A stretch of DNA of 37,026 nt from Clostridia bacterium (GCA_021152595.1 JAGKVC010000019.1:1-37026), one strand, 5' to 3'; shown: positions 1 to 7,281, numbered from the stretch's first letter. Made by a program: numbers and translations. Notes: generated by a model from the letters alone, not told the origin.

Positions 1-1
1 C

Positions 2-328
2 GTCGTGACAAACGCGCTGCGGCTCAATCTGTTCAAACCGAAGAAACCGGCGCAGGCGGCGCTCCCGTCTGCTGCGGATATCAAAACTGAAACCATGAAA
101 GGAACGGTGAATGAAATGGCAAATACAACACTGGAAATCAAGGGCATGATGTGTCCGCATTGTGAGGCACATGTGCGCAAGGCACTCGAGGGCATGGAGG
201 GCGTCAAGGTGCTGTCCGTGAGCCACGAGGCAGCGAATGCGGTCGTGGAGACGGCTTCTCCGGTATCGGAGGACGCATTCCGCGAAGTGATCGCAGACGC
301 AGGCTATGAGCTGACCGGCGTGAAGTAA
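2..328 (+). CDS. C-terminal end of a copper-translocating P-type ATPase with a fused C-terminal HMA domain (partial)
   Basis: The frame is open from the window edge, so the 5' part of the gene lies outside. The first residues, V-V-T-N-A-L-R-L-N-L-F-K-P, match the last membrane segment of CopA-type copper ATPases, where the protein normally ends soon after. Here a linker of about 35 residues is followed by a complete heavy-metal-associated domain with the metal-binding motif GMMCPHC and the conserved end AGYEL. CopA-type pumps export Cu(I) and usually carry HMA domains at the N-terminus, so a C-terminal copy is less usual. An ATG at 116, with a poorly spaced AAAGGA upstream, could also start a free CopZ-like chaperone of about 70 residues. 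The nitroreductase follows 11 nt after the stop. The ATPase identity rests only on the last residues and is an inference. Confidence 0.75.
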   Translation, partial: VVTNALRLNLFKPKKPAQAALPSAADIKTETMKGTVNEMANTTLEIKGMMCPHCEAHVRKALEGMEGVKVLSVSHEAANAVVETASPVSEDAFREVIADAGYELTGVK

Positions 329-339
329 TCGGAGGGCAT

Positions 340-867
340 ATGGAGTTATTTGAAGCGATTGCAGCGCGGCACAGCTACCGCGGCAAATATCAGCCGGAGC
401 CTGTACCGCGTGAAGATCTGCAGCGGATTATGGAGGCAGGGCTTGCGGCGCCGTCCGGCTGCAACAAGCAGACGACCTCGCTGATTGCTGTGGATGATCC
501 GGCTTTGCTCTCTGAGATTTACGGCATTATGGATTCATTCTGCTCGACAGCGCCTGCGGTGATCTGCGTCACGACAAAGCGCATCGTTGCGTACAAGGAC
601 GGCTGGGGCAATGACCGCTGCTACGGCGTGCAGGATTATTCCGCTGCGATTGAGAATATGCTGCTTGCGATTACGGCGCTCGGATATGCGAGCTGCTGGA
701 TCGAGGGGCATGTGACCGACGCAGACGAACAGGGCAAACGCATCGCAGAGCTGCTGCAAGTGCCGGAGGATGAGGCGTTGATCTGTGTGCTTCCCGTCGG
801 CAGACCGGCAGAGGAGATGAAGCTCGTCCGGAAGAAGCCTTTTGATATGCGTGCGAGATTTGCATAA
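340..867 (+). CDS. Nitroreductase family protein (FMN-dependent)
   Basis: This is a 175-residue single-domain nitroreductase, the usual length for the family. The N-terminus has the R-H-S-Y-R phosphate/FMN-binding motif (residues 10-14). APSGCNKQT follows near residue 37, and the G-Y-A-S-C-W and L-P-V-G-R-P signatures lie in the C-terminal half. Family members use FMN and NAD(P)H to reduce nitro compounds, quinones or similar acceptors in the cytoplasm; the real substrate cannot be read from the sequence. A GGAGGG ribosome-binding site lies just upstream of the ATG. The 11-nt gap after the copper pump suggests cotranscription, perhaps as a metal or oxidative-stress unit (inference). A strong terminator follows. 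Confidence 0.88.
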   Translation: MELFEAIAARHSYRGKYQPEPVPREDLQRIMEAGLAAPSGCNKQTTSLIAVDDPALLSEIYGIMDSFCSTAPAVICVTTKRIVAYKDGWGNDRCYGVQDYSAAIENMLLAITALGYASCWIEGHVTDADEQGKRIAELLQVPEDEALICVLPVGRPAEEMKLVRKKPFDMRARFA

Positions 868-871
868 GAAT

Positions 872-922
872 AATCCGCTGAAATGGGGCTGATACGCTCA
901 TTTCAGCGGATTTTATTTTTTG
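872..922 (+). terminator. Rho-independent terminator after the nitroreductase
   Basis: A perfect 14-bp stem (AATCCGCTGAAATG pairing with its complement at 899-912) encloses a 13-nt loop and is followed directly by a U-rich tract. It closes the ATPase-nitroreductase unit. Confidence 0.9.
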
Positions 923-954
923 CGGCAGATCCGGTATTTTTTTTTCTTTTCCCA

Positions 955-983
955 TTGCATTTGGGGTAATTATATGATATAAT
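955..983 (+). promoter_or_regulatory. Sigma-A-type promoter for the zinc-ribbon membrane protein
   Basis: TTGCAT at 955-960 and a perfect TATAAT at 978-983 are separated by 17 bp. The -10 box ends 61 nt upstream of the start codon at 1045. Confidence 0.7.
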
Positions 984-1044
984 CAAATCAGCAATCGCCG
1001 ATACCCGTATTGAAAGCCATTGAATCAGGAAAAGAGGGATAATT

Positions 1045-1386
1045 ATGATGGATCCGAATGATATTCGCTGGTGTCCGGCATGCAGGACGGAAAGTCTGGA
1101 CGGAGAGGAACGGTTCTGCAAGCGCTGCTGTAAGGTATTTGACAAAATGTTTCCGGATGAGGACTGGCACAGCATGGAGACGGAAGATCTGGTTGAGCAT
1201 TATGCCTGCGGTGCAGATTCGGTTTATATTGATGAGGACGAGGAGGAGGGCATACCGCCTGTCGCAGATTTGAATGCGCCGAAAAAGGAAGCAGGGAAGA
1301 AGAATTTTCTGGAGGAAAACTGGGCGATTCTGATTCCGGTCGCCATGGTCGTGATCGGTCTGCTGATTTTGATTGCATTGCGATGA
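1045..1386 (+). CDS. Small zinc-ribbon protein with one C-terminal membrane segment
   Basis: This is a 113-residue protein of unknown function. The N-terminus has two cysteine pairs, W-C-P-A-C near residue 9 and C-K-R-C-C near residue 26, arranged as a zinc ribbon. An acidic stretch (E-D-E-E-E-G) and a lysine-rich linker follow. The last 20 residues form a hydrophobic helix ending in L-R, so the protein is probably tail-anchored with the zinc ribbon in the cytoplasm. A well-spaced AGAGGG site precedes adjacent ATGs at 1045 and 1048, and the first was chosen. The gene has its own promoter upstream and a separate strong promoter directly after it, so it is probably monocistronic. Similar small zinc-ribbon/TM proteins are common in Firmicutes and mostly uncharacterised. 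Confidence 0.75.
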   Translation: MMDPNDIRWCPACRTESLDGEERFCKRCCKVFDKMFPDEDWHSMETEDLVEHYACGADSVYIDEDEEEGIPPVADLNAPKKEAGKKNFLEENWAILIPVAMVVIGLLILIALR

Positions 1387-1390
1387 CGGC

Positions 1391-1419
1391 TTGACAAATC
1401 CGCGATTCTGTGCTATACT
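1391..1419 (+). promoter_or_regulatory. Near-consensus promoter with extended -10
   Basis: A perfect TTGACA at 1391-1396, a 17-bp spacer and TATACT at 1414-1419, with TG just upstream of the -10, make this one of the strongest-looking promoters in the window. It lies 5 nt after the stop codon at 1386. The next start codon is about 280 nt away, beyond a terminator. Confidence 0.85.
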
Positions 1420-1425
1420 TCTATA

Positions 1426-1617
1426 AGTATCAAAAGCGTATACAGATCATTTTGCGAATCCGCAGCGTTCCGAAAGCATTTTTTCGCAAGATGGCAGCCG
1501 GCACTGCCGGCAGACAGTTCGTTTGCATCATCCTGTCTCTAAACAAAACCAGGGCTGTATCAGAAATATCAAGATGATACTCCTGTCTGCGGTGCGGACG
1601 GGAGTATTTTTGTTTTC
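1426..1617 (+). ncRNA. Candidate small RNA or attenuated leader between a promoter and a terminator
   Basis: The stretch between the strong promoter at 1391-1419 and the terminator at 1577-1617 has no convincing coding frame. It would give a transcript of about 190 nt. Visible structure includes GCCGGC-ACT-GCCGGC near 1497-1511 and a GACAG/CTGTC pair at 1513-1517 and 1533-1537. AGTATC near the 5' end is identical to part of the terminator's 3' arm, so it could pair with the terminator's GATACT and disrupt it. It may be a free-standing RNA, or a leader that attenuates the membrane-protein gene at 1701. No known riboswitch class was recognised. Confidence 0.35.
1577..1617 (+). terminator. Rho-independent terminator upstream of the 1701 gene
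   Basis: An 11-bp stem (1577-1587 with 1597-1607, one G-U pair) and a 9-nt loop are followed by TTTTTGTTTT. It sits between the promoter at 1391 and the start codon at 1701, so it either ends a small RNA or attenuates the downstream gene. The 85 nt from here to 1700 show no further obvious signal. Confidence 0.8.
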
Positions 1618-1700
1618 GGGATCTGTTTCAGGATGCATATAATCCGAAGCAGCATTCAGATCAGAATTTACGGCGAAACTGCCTGGAACGGAGTAACGGA

Positions 1701-2318
1701 ATGATGAAACCGGTTTTATTGATTGCTGTGATCGGACATGTATTATGCGGTATCTGCGATTGTCTGCTGGGATATTCTCCGAACGGAAGGCTGGATCTGA
1801 AAGGCGCACTAAAGTCTCCCGAAAAGATGCGTGCGGTATTCCGTGACTATCCGGTGAAATGGGCAATGATTTCGATTCTGCTCGGCGTTTATGCGATCAC
1901 AGCATTCGGATTCGGATATTTCGCGCTCAGCAGATGGATGGCGCAGTATTCAGAAGCGGCATCTGCCGTAATGTTCGTTTCCGCCGTTATATTCCTGATT
2001 TCGATTGTCGTTCATCATATCATATGCGGTCTCGTCGAATGGCTCTATGTAAAACTCGGAAGAACAGATGAAGCCCGGGAAGCGGTACTGGAATTTCAGA
2101 TGAAGACGATTGCAACGATGATCGCGGGATATCTGGGCTTGCTGACATTTCTGGTTACGCTGTTTATTCTGATTCTGACAGGGAAGACAGCGCTTCCGCA
2201 GTGGGCGTGCGTCATAAACACACTGTCCTTTATGATCATTCTGCTTCCGGCGAAAATTCCAGCAAAGGGCAATCTTGCCGGTGCATGCATGTTTCTCGGA
2301 TTGTTTCTTTTGCTGTAA
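1701..2318 (+). CDS. Polytopic membrane protein of unknown function
   Basis: This is a 205-residue protein made mostly of hydrophobic helices. About six membrane segments can be seen, starting near residues 3, 52, 87, 133, 163 and 190. The loop after helix 1 reads G-Y-S-P-N-G-R-L-D, and a basic/acidic loop near residue 120 (K-L-G-R-T-D-E-A-R-E) is probably cytoplasmic. I do not recognise a catalytic motif. It resembles the many uncharacterised small membrane proteins of Clostridia. A CGGAG site 7 nt upstream supports the ATG at 1701; a second ATG follows directly. The protein ends abruptly in a leucine run, so its last helix may be short. Regulation could come from the attenuator-like leader upstream. 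Confidence 0.65.
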   Translation: MMKPVLLIAVIGHVLCGICDCLLGYSPNGRLDLKGALKSPEKMRAVFRDYPVKWAMISILLGVYAITAFGFGYFALSRWMAQYSEAASAVMFVSAVIFLISIVVHHIICGLVEWLYVKLGRTDEAREAVLEFQMKTIATMIAGYLGLLTFLVTLFILILTGKTALPQWACVINTLSFMIILLPAKIPAKGNLAGACMFLGLFLLL

Positions 2319-2354
2319 AAGATGATTTTGCATCGGAAAAGGCAGAATGTCCGT

Positions 2355-2384
2355 TTGCAGGAACAGCAATCGTACTGATATCAT
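2355..2384 (+). promoter_or_regulatory. Weak promoter candidate for the queuosine-precursor operon
   Basis: TTGCAG at 2355-2360 and TATCAT at 2379-2384 are separated by 18 bp. They lie about 30 nt upstream of queD, whose GGAGAG site is at 2407-2412. The fit is modest. No preQ1 riboswitch is apparent in this short leader. Confidence 0.3.
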
Positions 2385-2416
2385 TTTTACCTTGAGTATT
2401 TTATAGGAGAGATCAG

Positions 2417-2836
2417 ATGTATAAACTGAAAACATCCGCCGCCTTTGACAGCGCACATTTTCTTTCGGGATACCGCGGAAAATGCGCAAATCTGCACGGC
2501 CATCGCTGGACGGTCGAGGTTGAGGCTGGCGCAGAAGCCCTGCAGGAGAGCGGCGAAAAGCGCGGCATGGTCATAGATTTCGGCGATCTGAAATCCGCGG
2601 TGCGCAGTCTTGCGGATTTTTACGATCACGCGCTGATTTATGAAGTAGGCTCACTGAAATCTGCGACGCTTGCGGCATTGCAGGACGAAAACTTTCGCCT
2701 GATCGAAGTGCCGTACCGCCCGACCGCTGAAAACTTTGCAGAAGCGTTTTATGCGCAGCTCAAAGCGGAGGGGATTCCGGTTCTGCGCGTGACGGTCTAC
2801 GAAACGCCGGATAACTGCGCAAGCTACGAGGTGTAA
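2417..2836 (+). CDS. queD: 6-carboxy-5,6,7,8-tetrahydropterin synthase
   Basis: QueD converts 7,8-dihydroneopterin triphosphate to 6-carboxytetrahydropterin, the second step from GTP to preQ0/queuosine. The 139-residue protein has the full zinc site of the PTPS/QueD fold: His14 in F-D-S-A-H-F, and His27 and His29 in N-L-H-G-H. Cys23 just before is the catalytic cysteine. D-H near residue 70 and V-Y-E-T-P near the C-terminus complete the active site. A GGAGAG site supports the ATG. The gene opens a head-to-tail operon with queE one base after its stop. Adjacent queE, folE and queC distinguish it from eukaryote-type PTPS. Confidence 0.95.
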   Translation: MYKLKTSAAFDSAHFLSGYRGKCANLHGHRWTVEVEAGAEALQESGEKRGMVIDFGDLKSAVRSLADFYDHALIYEVGSLKSATLAALQDENFRLIEVPYRPTAENFAEAFYAQLKAEGIPVLRVTVYETPDNCASYEV

Positions 2837-2837
2837 C

Positions 2838-3503
2838 ATGGAACAGACTTACAGGCTCGCGGAGCATTTTATCAGCATCAACGGCGAAGGACAGCTTGCC
2901 GGCGCGCTTGCGCTGTTTCTGCGGTTTGCAGGCTGCAATCTGCGGTGTGACTGGTGCGATACGGCATGGGCATGCGGCAAGGATGCGCCGCATGAAAATG
3001 TAACGCTCAGCCGGATCAAAGAAATCGCGGAGGAAGCAATGGCGCAGGGCGTGCGGACCGTAACGCTGACAGGCGGCGAACCGCTTTTGCAGGAGCAGAT
3101 CGCGGATGTGATCCGATGTCTTGCGGACATGGGACTGCGTGTCGAGATCGAGACAAACGGCGCGGTTGCGCTTGCACCGTTTCAGAATTCGGGCGCATGC
3201 TTCACAATGGATTACAAGCTCCCTTCGAGCAGAATGGAGCAGCATATGCTGACTGAAAATTTTGCGCTGCTGCATGAAGCGGATACCGTGAAATTCGTCT
3301 GCGGCTCGCGTGCGGATGTATTCCGCGCAAAGGAGATCGCAGCGCAGTTCAAACCGCAGTGTCCGCTGTATCTCAGTCCGGTATTCGGGCGGATCGAGCC
3401 TGCGGAGATTGTGGAGATCATGAAGGAGCAGCATATGGGAAATTTCCGGCTGCAATTACAGCTTCACAAATTCATCTGGGATCCGAATGAACGGGGTGTA
3501 TGA
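2838..3503 (+). CDS. queE: 7-carboxy-7-deazaguanine synthase (radical SAM)
   Basis: QueE rearranges 6-carboxytetrahydropterin to 7-carboxy-7-deazaguanine using S-adenosylmethionine and a [4Fe-4S] cluster. The 221-residue sequence opens with the QueE signature S-I-N-G-E-G. The cluster cysteines follow at 33, 37 and 40 (C-N-L-R-C-D-W-C), the CxxxCxxC form. T-L-T-G-G-E-P, for SAM binding, lies near residue 80, and E-T-N-G near residue 105. The short length is typical of QueE. The ATG is one base after the queD stop, so translation is probably coupled. Confidence 0.95.
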   Translation: MEQTYRLAEHFISINGEGQLAGALALFLRFAGCNLRCDWCDTAWACGKDAPHENVTLSRIKEIAEEAMAQGVRTVTLTGGEPLLQEQIADVIRCLADMGLRVEIETNGAVALAPFQNSGACFTMDYKLPSSRMEQHMLTENFALLHEADTVKFVCGSRADVFRAKEIAAQFKPQCPLYLSPVFGRIEPAEIVEIMKEQHMGNFRLQLQLHKFIWDPNERGV

Positions 3504-3504
3504 C

Positions 3505-4410
3505 ATGGAATTTGCATATTACAATCCGTCCGATGAATCGCGGAGCTGCGTGGTTCGGACGATGACAAAGCTCAGCGGAAAGCCCTATGAGACGGTAAAA
3601 TCGGAGCTGACCGCGCTCGCATCGGAAATGGCGTATCCGGCATACAACGAACCGGAAGTCTTTGAATCGTATCTGGAGCAGCTCGGCATGCGCAGATGCA
3701 TGGACGACTGCGGCGTGCAGGTAAAGGAACTGCGGCTCGGACGCGGCACATACTGCATATTCTGCACAAATCACGAGGACTTTTTTCATCTGATGCCTGT
3801 GATCGACGGCGTGATCTATGACCGCCGCAATGCATATCAGGATCTATATGTGCTGGCAGTCTACAGGAAAGCAGAAGATGCGGAAAGGGACGGTGCAGCG
3901 ATGATTTTGAGACCGTATGAGGAAGATGATGCAGAGATCATCTGCAAATGGCTCCGGACGGAAAAGGAGCTGTATCAGTGGTCGGCGGACCGCTTCTGCA
4001 AATTTCCGCTGACGGGCGCGGATATCAATGAAAACTACGCACCGCAGACCGAAAGCGGAAAATTCTTCCCGCTGACGGCAGTCGATGCGGCAGGAACCGT
4101 AATCGGACATTTTATCATCCGCTATCCGAATGAGAACGATGAGACATCGGTGCGCTTCGGATTTGTCGTACTTGATCCTGCGAACAGGGGAAAGGGCTTC
4201 GGCAGTCAGATGATGCGGCTCGGCATTGATTATGCAAAGACGCATCTGCATGTGAAGCGGATCGACCTCGGCGTTTTTGCGAACAACGAAAGCGCGCAGC
4301 ACTGCTACACCGCCGCAGGCTTCAAAGAATACAGCAGGCGGCAGTGCGAAATGCCGATCGGCACATGGGAATGCATCGACATGGAGCTGTTCACGGAGGA
4401 TGCCGGATGA
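3505..4410 (+). CDS. Fusion of a papain-like (C39-like) domain with a GNAT N-acetyltransferase
   Basis: This 301-residue protein has two parts. Residues 1-125 look like a small papain-fold domain, with Cys15 in S-C-V-V-R-T, His95 in F-F-H-L-M-P-V and Asp106 in I-Y-D-R-R. That order and spacing suit a Cys-His-Asp/Asn catalytic set like the C39 family. Residues 133-301 form a GNAT acetyltransferase: L-R-P-Y at the start, N-R-G-K-G-F-G-S as the acetyl-CoA loop, and N-E-S-A-Q-H-C-Y-T-A-A-G-F near the end. The start was set at 3505, one base after the queE stop and 8 nt after GGGG, rather than the overlapping ATG at 3487. The next gene overlaps by 4 nt. It therefore sits in the middle of the queuosine operon without a known pathway role. 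Acetyltransferase confidence is high; the peptidase-like reading is an inference. Confidence 0.8.
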   Translation: MEFAYYNPSDESRSCVVRTMTKLSGKPYETVKSELTALASEMAYPAYNEPEVFESYLEQLGMRRCMDDCGVQVKELRLGRGTYCIFCTNHEDFFHLMPVIDGVIYDRRNAYQDLYVLAVYRKAEDAERDGAAMILRPYEEDDAEIICKWLRTEKELYQWSADRFCKFPLTGADINENYAPQTESGKFFPLTAVDAAGTVIGHFIIRYPNENDETSVRFGFVVLDPANRGKGFGSQMMRLGIDYAKTHLHVKRIDLGVFANNESAQHCYTAAGFKEYSRRQCEMPIGTWECIDMELFTEDAG

Positions 4411-5225
4411 GCGGACGCACACTCTATGTTTCGGATTTAGACGGCACACTGCTCCGGAGCAACGAACGGACATCCGATTACACAAACAGCGTGATCAACA
4501 CGCTGACGGAACAGGGCATGATCTTTTCTTATGCGACGGCGCGCTCCTATCACACGGCGCGCAAAGTGACCGCAGGGCTGAATGCGAAAATTCCGCTGAT
4601 CATCTTTAACGGCGCGTTCGTGATCGACAATCTGACCGGAACGCATCTGCTGGAGCATTATTTTGATGATGCGGCGGACAGCCTGCTCGATGATCTGACC
4701 GCGCACGAAATCTATCCGATCGTTTACAGCTTTCAGGACGGCGCGGAGAAATTTTCGTTTGTGCCGGAGCTTGCGACACAGGGCATGCAGTTCTTTCTCG
4801 ACAGCAGAAAAGGCGATATCCGCAGAAATCCCGTCGGAAATCCTGCGGCGCTGAAAGCAGGCCGCAAATTTTACATCACCTGCATAGATACGCCGGAAAA
4901 GCTCCTGCCGATCTATGAAACATACCGGAATCAATATCACTGTGTCTATCAGACTGATATGTATTCCGGTACACAGTGGCTTGAGATCATGCCGCCTGCC
5001 GCAACAAAGGCGAATGCGGTCAGAAAGCTCAGAGAACTGCTGCAATGCGACCGCGTGATCGCGTTCGGCGACGGCAAAAATGACATTGATATGTTTCAGA
5101 GCGCGGATGAAAGCTATGCGGTCGAAAATGCAGATGAAGAACTGAAATCATACGCATCTGCGGTGATTCCGTCGAATGACAGGGACGGCGTTGCACATTG
5201 GCTGGCAGCGCATTTTCATGGATAA
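4407..5225 (+). CDS. HAD-superfamily (Cof-type) phosphatase
   Basis: This is a 272-residue cytoplasmic HAD hydrolase with a large C2-type cap. Motif I is V-S-D-L-D-G-T-L at residues 8-15, with Asp10 as nucleophile and Asp12 as acid/base. Motif II is in A-T-A-R-S. Motif IV is F-G-D-G-K-N-D near residue 220, preceded by the motif III lysine in A-A-T-K-A-N-A. The start at 4407 overlaps the preceding stop as ATGA and has GGAGGA upstream; an in-frame ATG at 4344 was rejected. Cof-type enzymes dephosphorylate sugar phosphates, flavin or pyridoxal phosphates. The place between queE and folE raises the possibility of a pterin-phosphate substrate, but this is speculative. Confidence 0.88.
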   Translation: MSGRTLYVSDLDGTLLRSNERTSDYTNSVINTLTEQGMIFSYATARSYHTARKVTAGLNAKIPLIIFNGAFVIDNLTGTHLLEHYFDDAADSLLDDLTAHEIYPIVYSFQDGAEKFSFVPELATQGMQFFLDSRKGDIRRNPVGNPAALKAGRKFYITCIDTPEKLLPIYETYRNQYHCVYQTDMYSGTQWLEIMPPAATKANAVRKLRELLQCDRVIAFGDGKNDIDMFQSADESYAVENADEELKSYASAVIPSNDRDGVAHWLAAHFHG

Positions 5226-5241
5226 TTGAGGAGAGGTTCAG

Positions 5242-5811
5242 ATGATAGATCAAAAGGCGATCGAAGAACACGTCCGCGGCATTCTGCTGGCGCTCGGTGA
5301 GAATCCCGACAGAGAGGGACTGCTCGAGACGCCGGAGCGTGTCGCAAGGATGTATGCGGAGATTTTTGAGGGCATCGGCTATACCAATCACGAGATTGCG
5401 GAAATGTTCGGCAAGACCTTTGAGGCGCCGAAAAATGCAGGTCCTGTGGTCGTGCGCGATATTGAAGTGTTCTCCTACTGTGAACACCATATGGCATTGA
5501 TGTATGATATGTCGGTCAATGTTGCATATGTACCGAAGGATAAGGTAATCGGGCTTTCCAAGATCGCGCGCATCTGCGATATGGCGGCAAAGCGGCTGCA
5601 ATTACAGGAGCGGCTCGGCTCGGATATCGCGGAGATTCTCATGGAAGCGGCAGGCACGCCGGATGTCGGCGTGGTAATTGCCGGAACACATAGCTGCATG
5701 ACGGCACGCGGCATCCGGAATGCTTCGGCGCGCACCGTCACGCAGACATTCTGCGGCAGATTTCAGGAGGACTGGAATCTGCAAAGACTGCTGACGGAGG
5801 GTGTCAAATGA
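5242..5811 (+). CDS. folE: GTP cyclohydrolase I
   Basis: FolE opens the GTP ring to give 7,8-dihydroneopterin triphosphate, feeding both folate and queuosine synthesis. The 189-residue sequence has the zinc ligands Cys80 and His83 (S-Y-C-E-H-H) and Cys152, with the catalytic His150 in A-G-T-H-S-C-M. The type I signature I-G-L-S-K-I-A-R is at residues 103-110. The end of the protein, after R-T-V-T-Q-T-F, is a little longer than in many homologues. A GAGGAGAGG site precedes the ATG. The start of queC overlaps its stop by 4 nt, so this copy is probably dedicated to the queuosine branch. Confidence 0.96.
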   Translation: MIDQKAIEEHVRGILLALGENPDREGLLETPERVARMYAEIFEGIGYTNHEIAEMFGKTFEAPKNAGPVVVRDIEVFSYCEHHMALMYDMSVNVAYVPKDKVIGLSKIARICDMAAKRLQLQERLGSDIAEILMEAAGTPDVGVVIAGTHSCMTARGIRNASARTVTQTFCGRFQEDWNLQRLLTEGVK

Positions 5812-6488
5812 AAGCATTGGTTTTATTCAGCGGCGGACTGGACAGCACAACCTGTCTGGCGCTTGCGATTGAGAAATACGGCGCGGATGATGTGCTTGCA
5901 CTGTCCGTCAGCTACGGACAGAAGCATACAAAGGAAATTGAAGCTGCAAAGGCAGTCGCAAAGCATTACGGCGTGAAGCTGCAAACGCTCGATCTCGCGG
6001 AAATCTTTGCGGATTCCGATTGTTCGCTGCTCAAGGGCAGTACGCAGGAGGTCCCGAAGGAATCCTATGCGGAGCAGCTCGAAGAAACGAACGGCAAGCC
6101 GGTCTCGACCTATGTGCCGTTCCGGAACGGGCTGTTTCTCTCCTCGGCGGCGAGCATCGCGCTTTCGCACGGCTGCGAGGTGATCTATTACGGCGCACAC
6201 GCGGATGATGCAGCCGGAAACGCTTATCCCGATTGCTCACAGGAATTCAATGATGCGATCAATACCGCGATCTATCTCGGAAGCGGCAAGCAGCTTCGCG
6301 TTAAAGCGCCGTTCGTCGGGAAAACAAAGGCGGATGTCGTCGCAGAGGGACTGCGCCTGCATGCGCCCTATGAGCTGACATGGAGCTGCTATGAGGGCGG
6401 CGAGAAGCCCTGCGGTCTCTGCGGAACCTGCCGCGACCGTGCGGCGGCGTTTGCGGCAAACGGCGTGAAGGATCCGGCGCTGGGCTGA
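5808..6488 (+). CDS. queC: 7-cyano-7-deazaguanine synthase
   Basis: QueC uses ATP and ammonia to turn 7-carboxy-7-deazaguanine into preQ0. The 226-residue protein starts with the ATP-binding PP-loop F-S-G-G-L-D-S-T (residues 7-14). V-P-F-R-N-G-L-F is in the middle, with A-H-A-D-D-A-A-G-N-A-Y-P-D-C after it. A four-cysteine zinc site lies near residues 194-209 (W-S-C-Y…K-P-C-G-L-C-G-T-C). The ATG overlaps the folE stop as ATGA, which indicates translational coupling. It is the last pathway gene of this cluster; the reductase QueF is encoded about 2.3 kb downstream. Confidence 0.96.
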   Translation: MKALVLFSGGLDSTTCLALAIEKYGADDVLALSVSYGQKHTKEIEAAKAVAKHYGVKLQTLDLAEIFADSDCSLLKGSTQEVPKESYAEQLEETNGKPVSTYVPFRNGLFLSSAASIALSHGCEVIYYGAHADDAAGNAYPDCSQEFNDAINTAIYLGSGKQLRVKAPFVGKTKADVVAEGLRLHAPYELTWSCYEGGEKPCGLCGTCRDRAAAFAANGVKDPALG

Positions 6489-6514
6489 TTGCAGACGGAT
6501 AAGAAGGATGCACA

Positions 6515-7225
6515 ATGATACTTGAGATTCTGAACTGGAACACAGCACTGACTGAACATAATGAACATGCAGAAAACATATTCGACTATATCTTCCGGTT
6601 TCTGGAAAAAACGAATGCGGTTGCCGTATTGCAGCAGATTCCGTATAAAGCTCCCGAAAATCACTGGGCGCAGCATGATGTTTTCACGAAACTGCAAGAG
6701 AGATGCTCCGGCAGGATTCAGATGATTCATAACGGTCATTTCAATAACGGCTATGTTTACATGGAGACTGTCATTCTCACAAATATTGCGGATGCTGTGC
6801 CTGCGGTAACAGATTGCTATCCGGAAAGCTGCCCGACAAACCGCGAAGCGGCTGTTGTAATTCGCACCGGTGAGCGGGAGCTTACAATTTTGGGCATTCA
6901 TGCGAAAAACGGGAAGGATAACGCAGGGTATCTGAAGGCGCTCAGAAGCAATCCCTCGGATCTGATTCTCGGGGATTTTAATGCAGGAGATTATCCTGAT
7001 TCGGAGAATCAGGCGTTGTTCCGTTCAATTCCGGAGCAGCATGTCTGTGTCTGCAATCTGCCGACGAAGCGGGTGATGAACAGAGCCGGTTTCGTGACGC
7101 GGGAAACCTGCATTGACCATGTGCTTGTAAAACAAGAGTATGTGACGGCATGCAAGGCTGTGACAGTAGACCGGAACATGACAATTTCCGATCATTATCC
7201 GGTTCTGATCCGGATGGAGCTTTGA
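6515..7225 (+). CDS. Endonuclease/exonuclease/phosphatase (EEP) family protein
   Basis: This 236-residue protein has the EEP fold motifs in order: L-N-W-N-T (residues 6-10), G-I-H-A-K-N-G near residue 128, L-I-L-G-D-F-N-A-G-D-Y near residue 150, C-I-D-H-V-L-V near residue 205 and S-D-H-Y-P-V-L-I near the C-terminus. Such enzymes cleave phosphodiester or phosphomonoester bonds with Mg2+. The usual metal-binding Glu of L-Q-E is replaced here by Gln41 (V-L-Q-Q-I-P), which may be a family trait or weaken catalysis. AAGGA 6 nt before the ATG sets the start. It lies 26 nt after queC and may be transcribed with it, but no pathway link is evident. The substrate is unknown. Confidence 0.8.
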   Translation: MILEILNWNTALTEHNEHAENIFDYIFRFLEKTNAVAVLQQIPYKAPENHWAQHDVFTKLQERCSGRIQMIHNGHFNNGYVYMETVILTNIADAVPAVTDCYPESCPTNREAAVVIRTGERELTILGIHAKNGKDNAGYLKALRSNPSDLILGDFNAGDYPDSENQALFRSIPEQHVCVCNLPTKRVMNRAGFVTRETCIDHVLVKQEYVTACKAVTVDRNMTISDHYPVLIRMEL

Positions 7226-7281
7226 AATCCGCGTGTTTGCGGAAACGCCTGATTTTTATGTGATATGAAGGAGGAACGGCG

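Noticed and set aside
2319..2416. preQ1 riboswitch before queD
   Set aside because: The leader is short and shows no matching hairpin plus A-rich tail; the leader of queF (8723-8805) also did not match.
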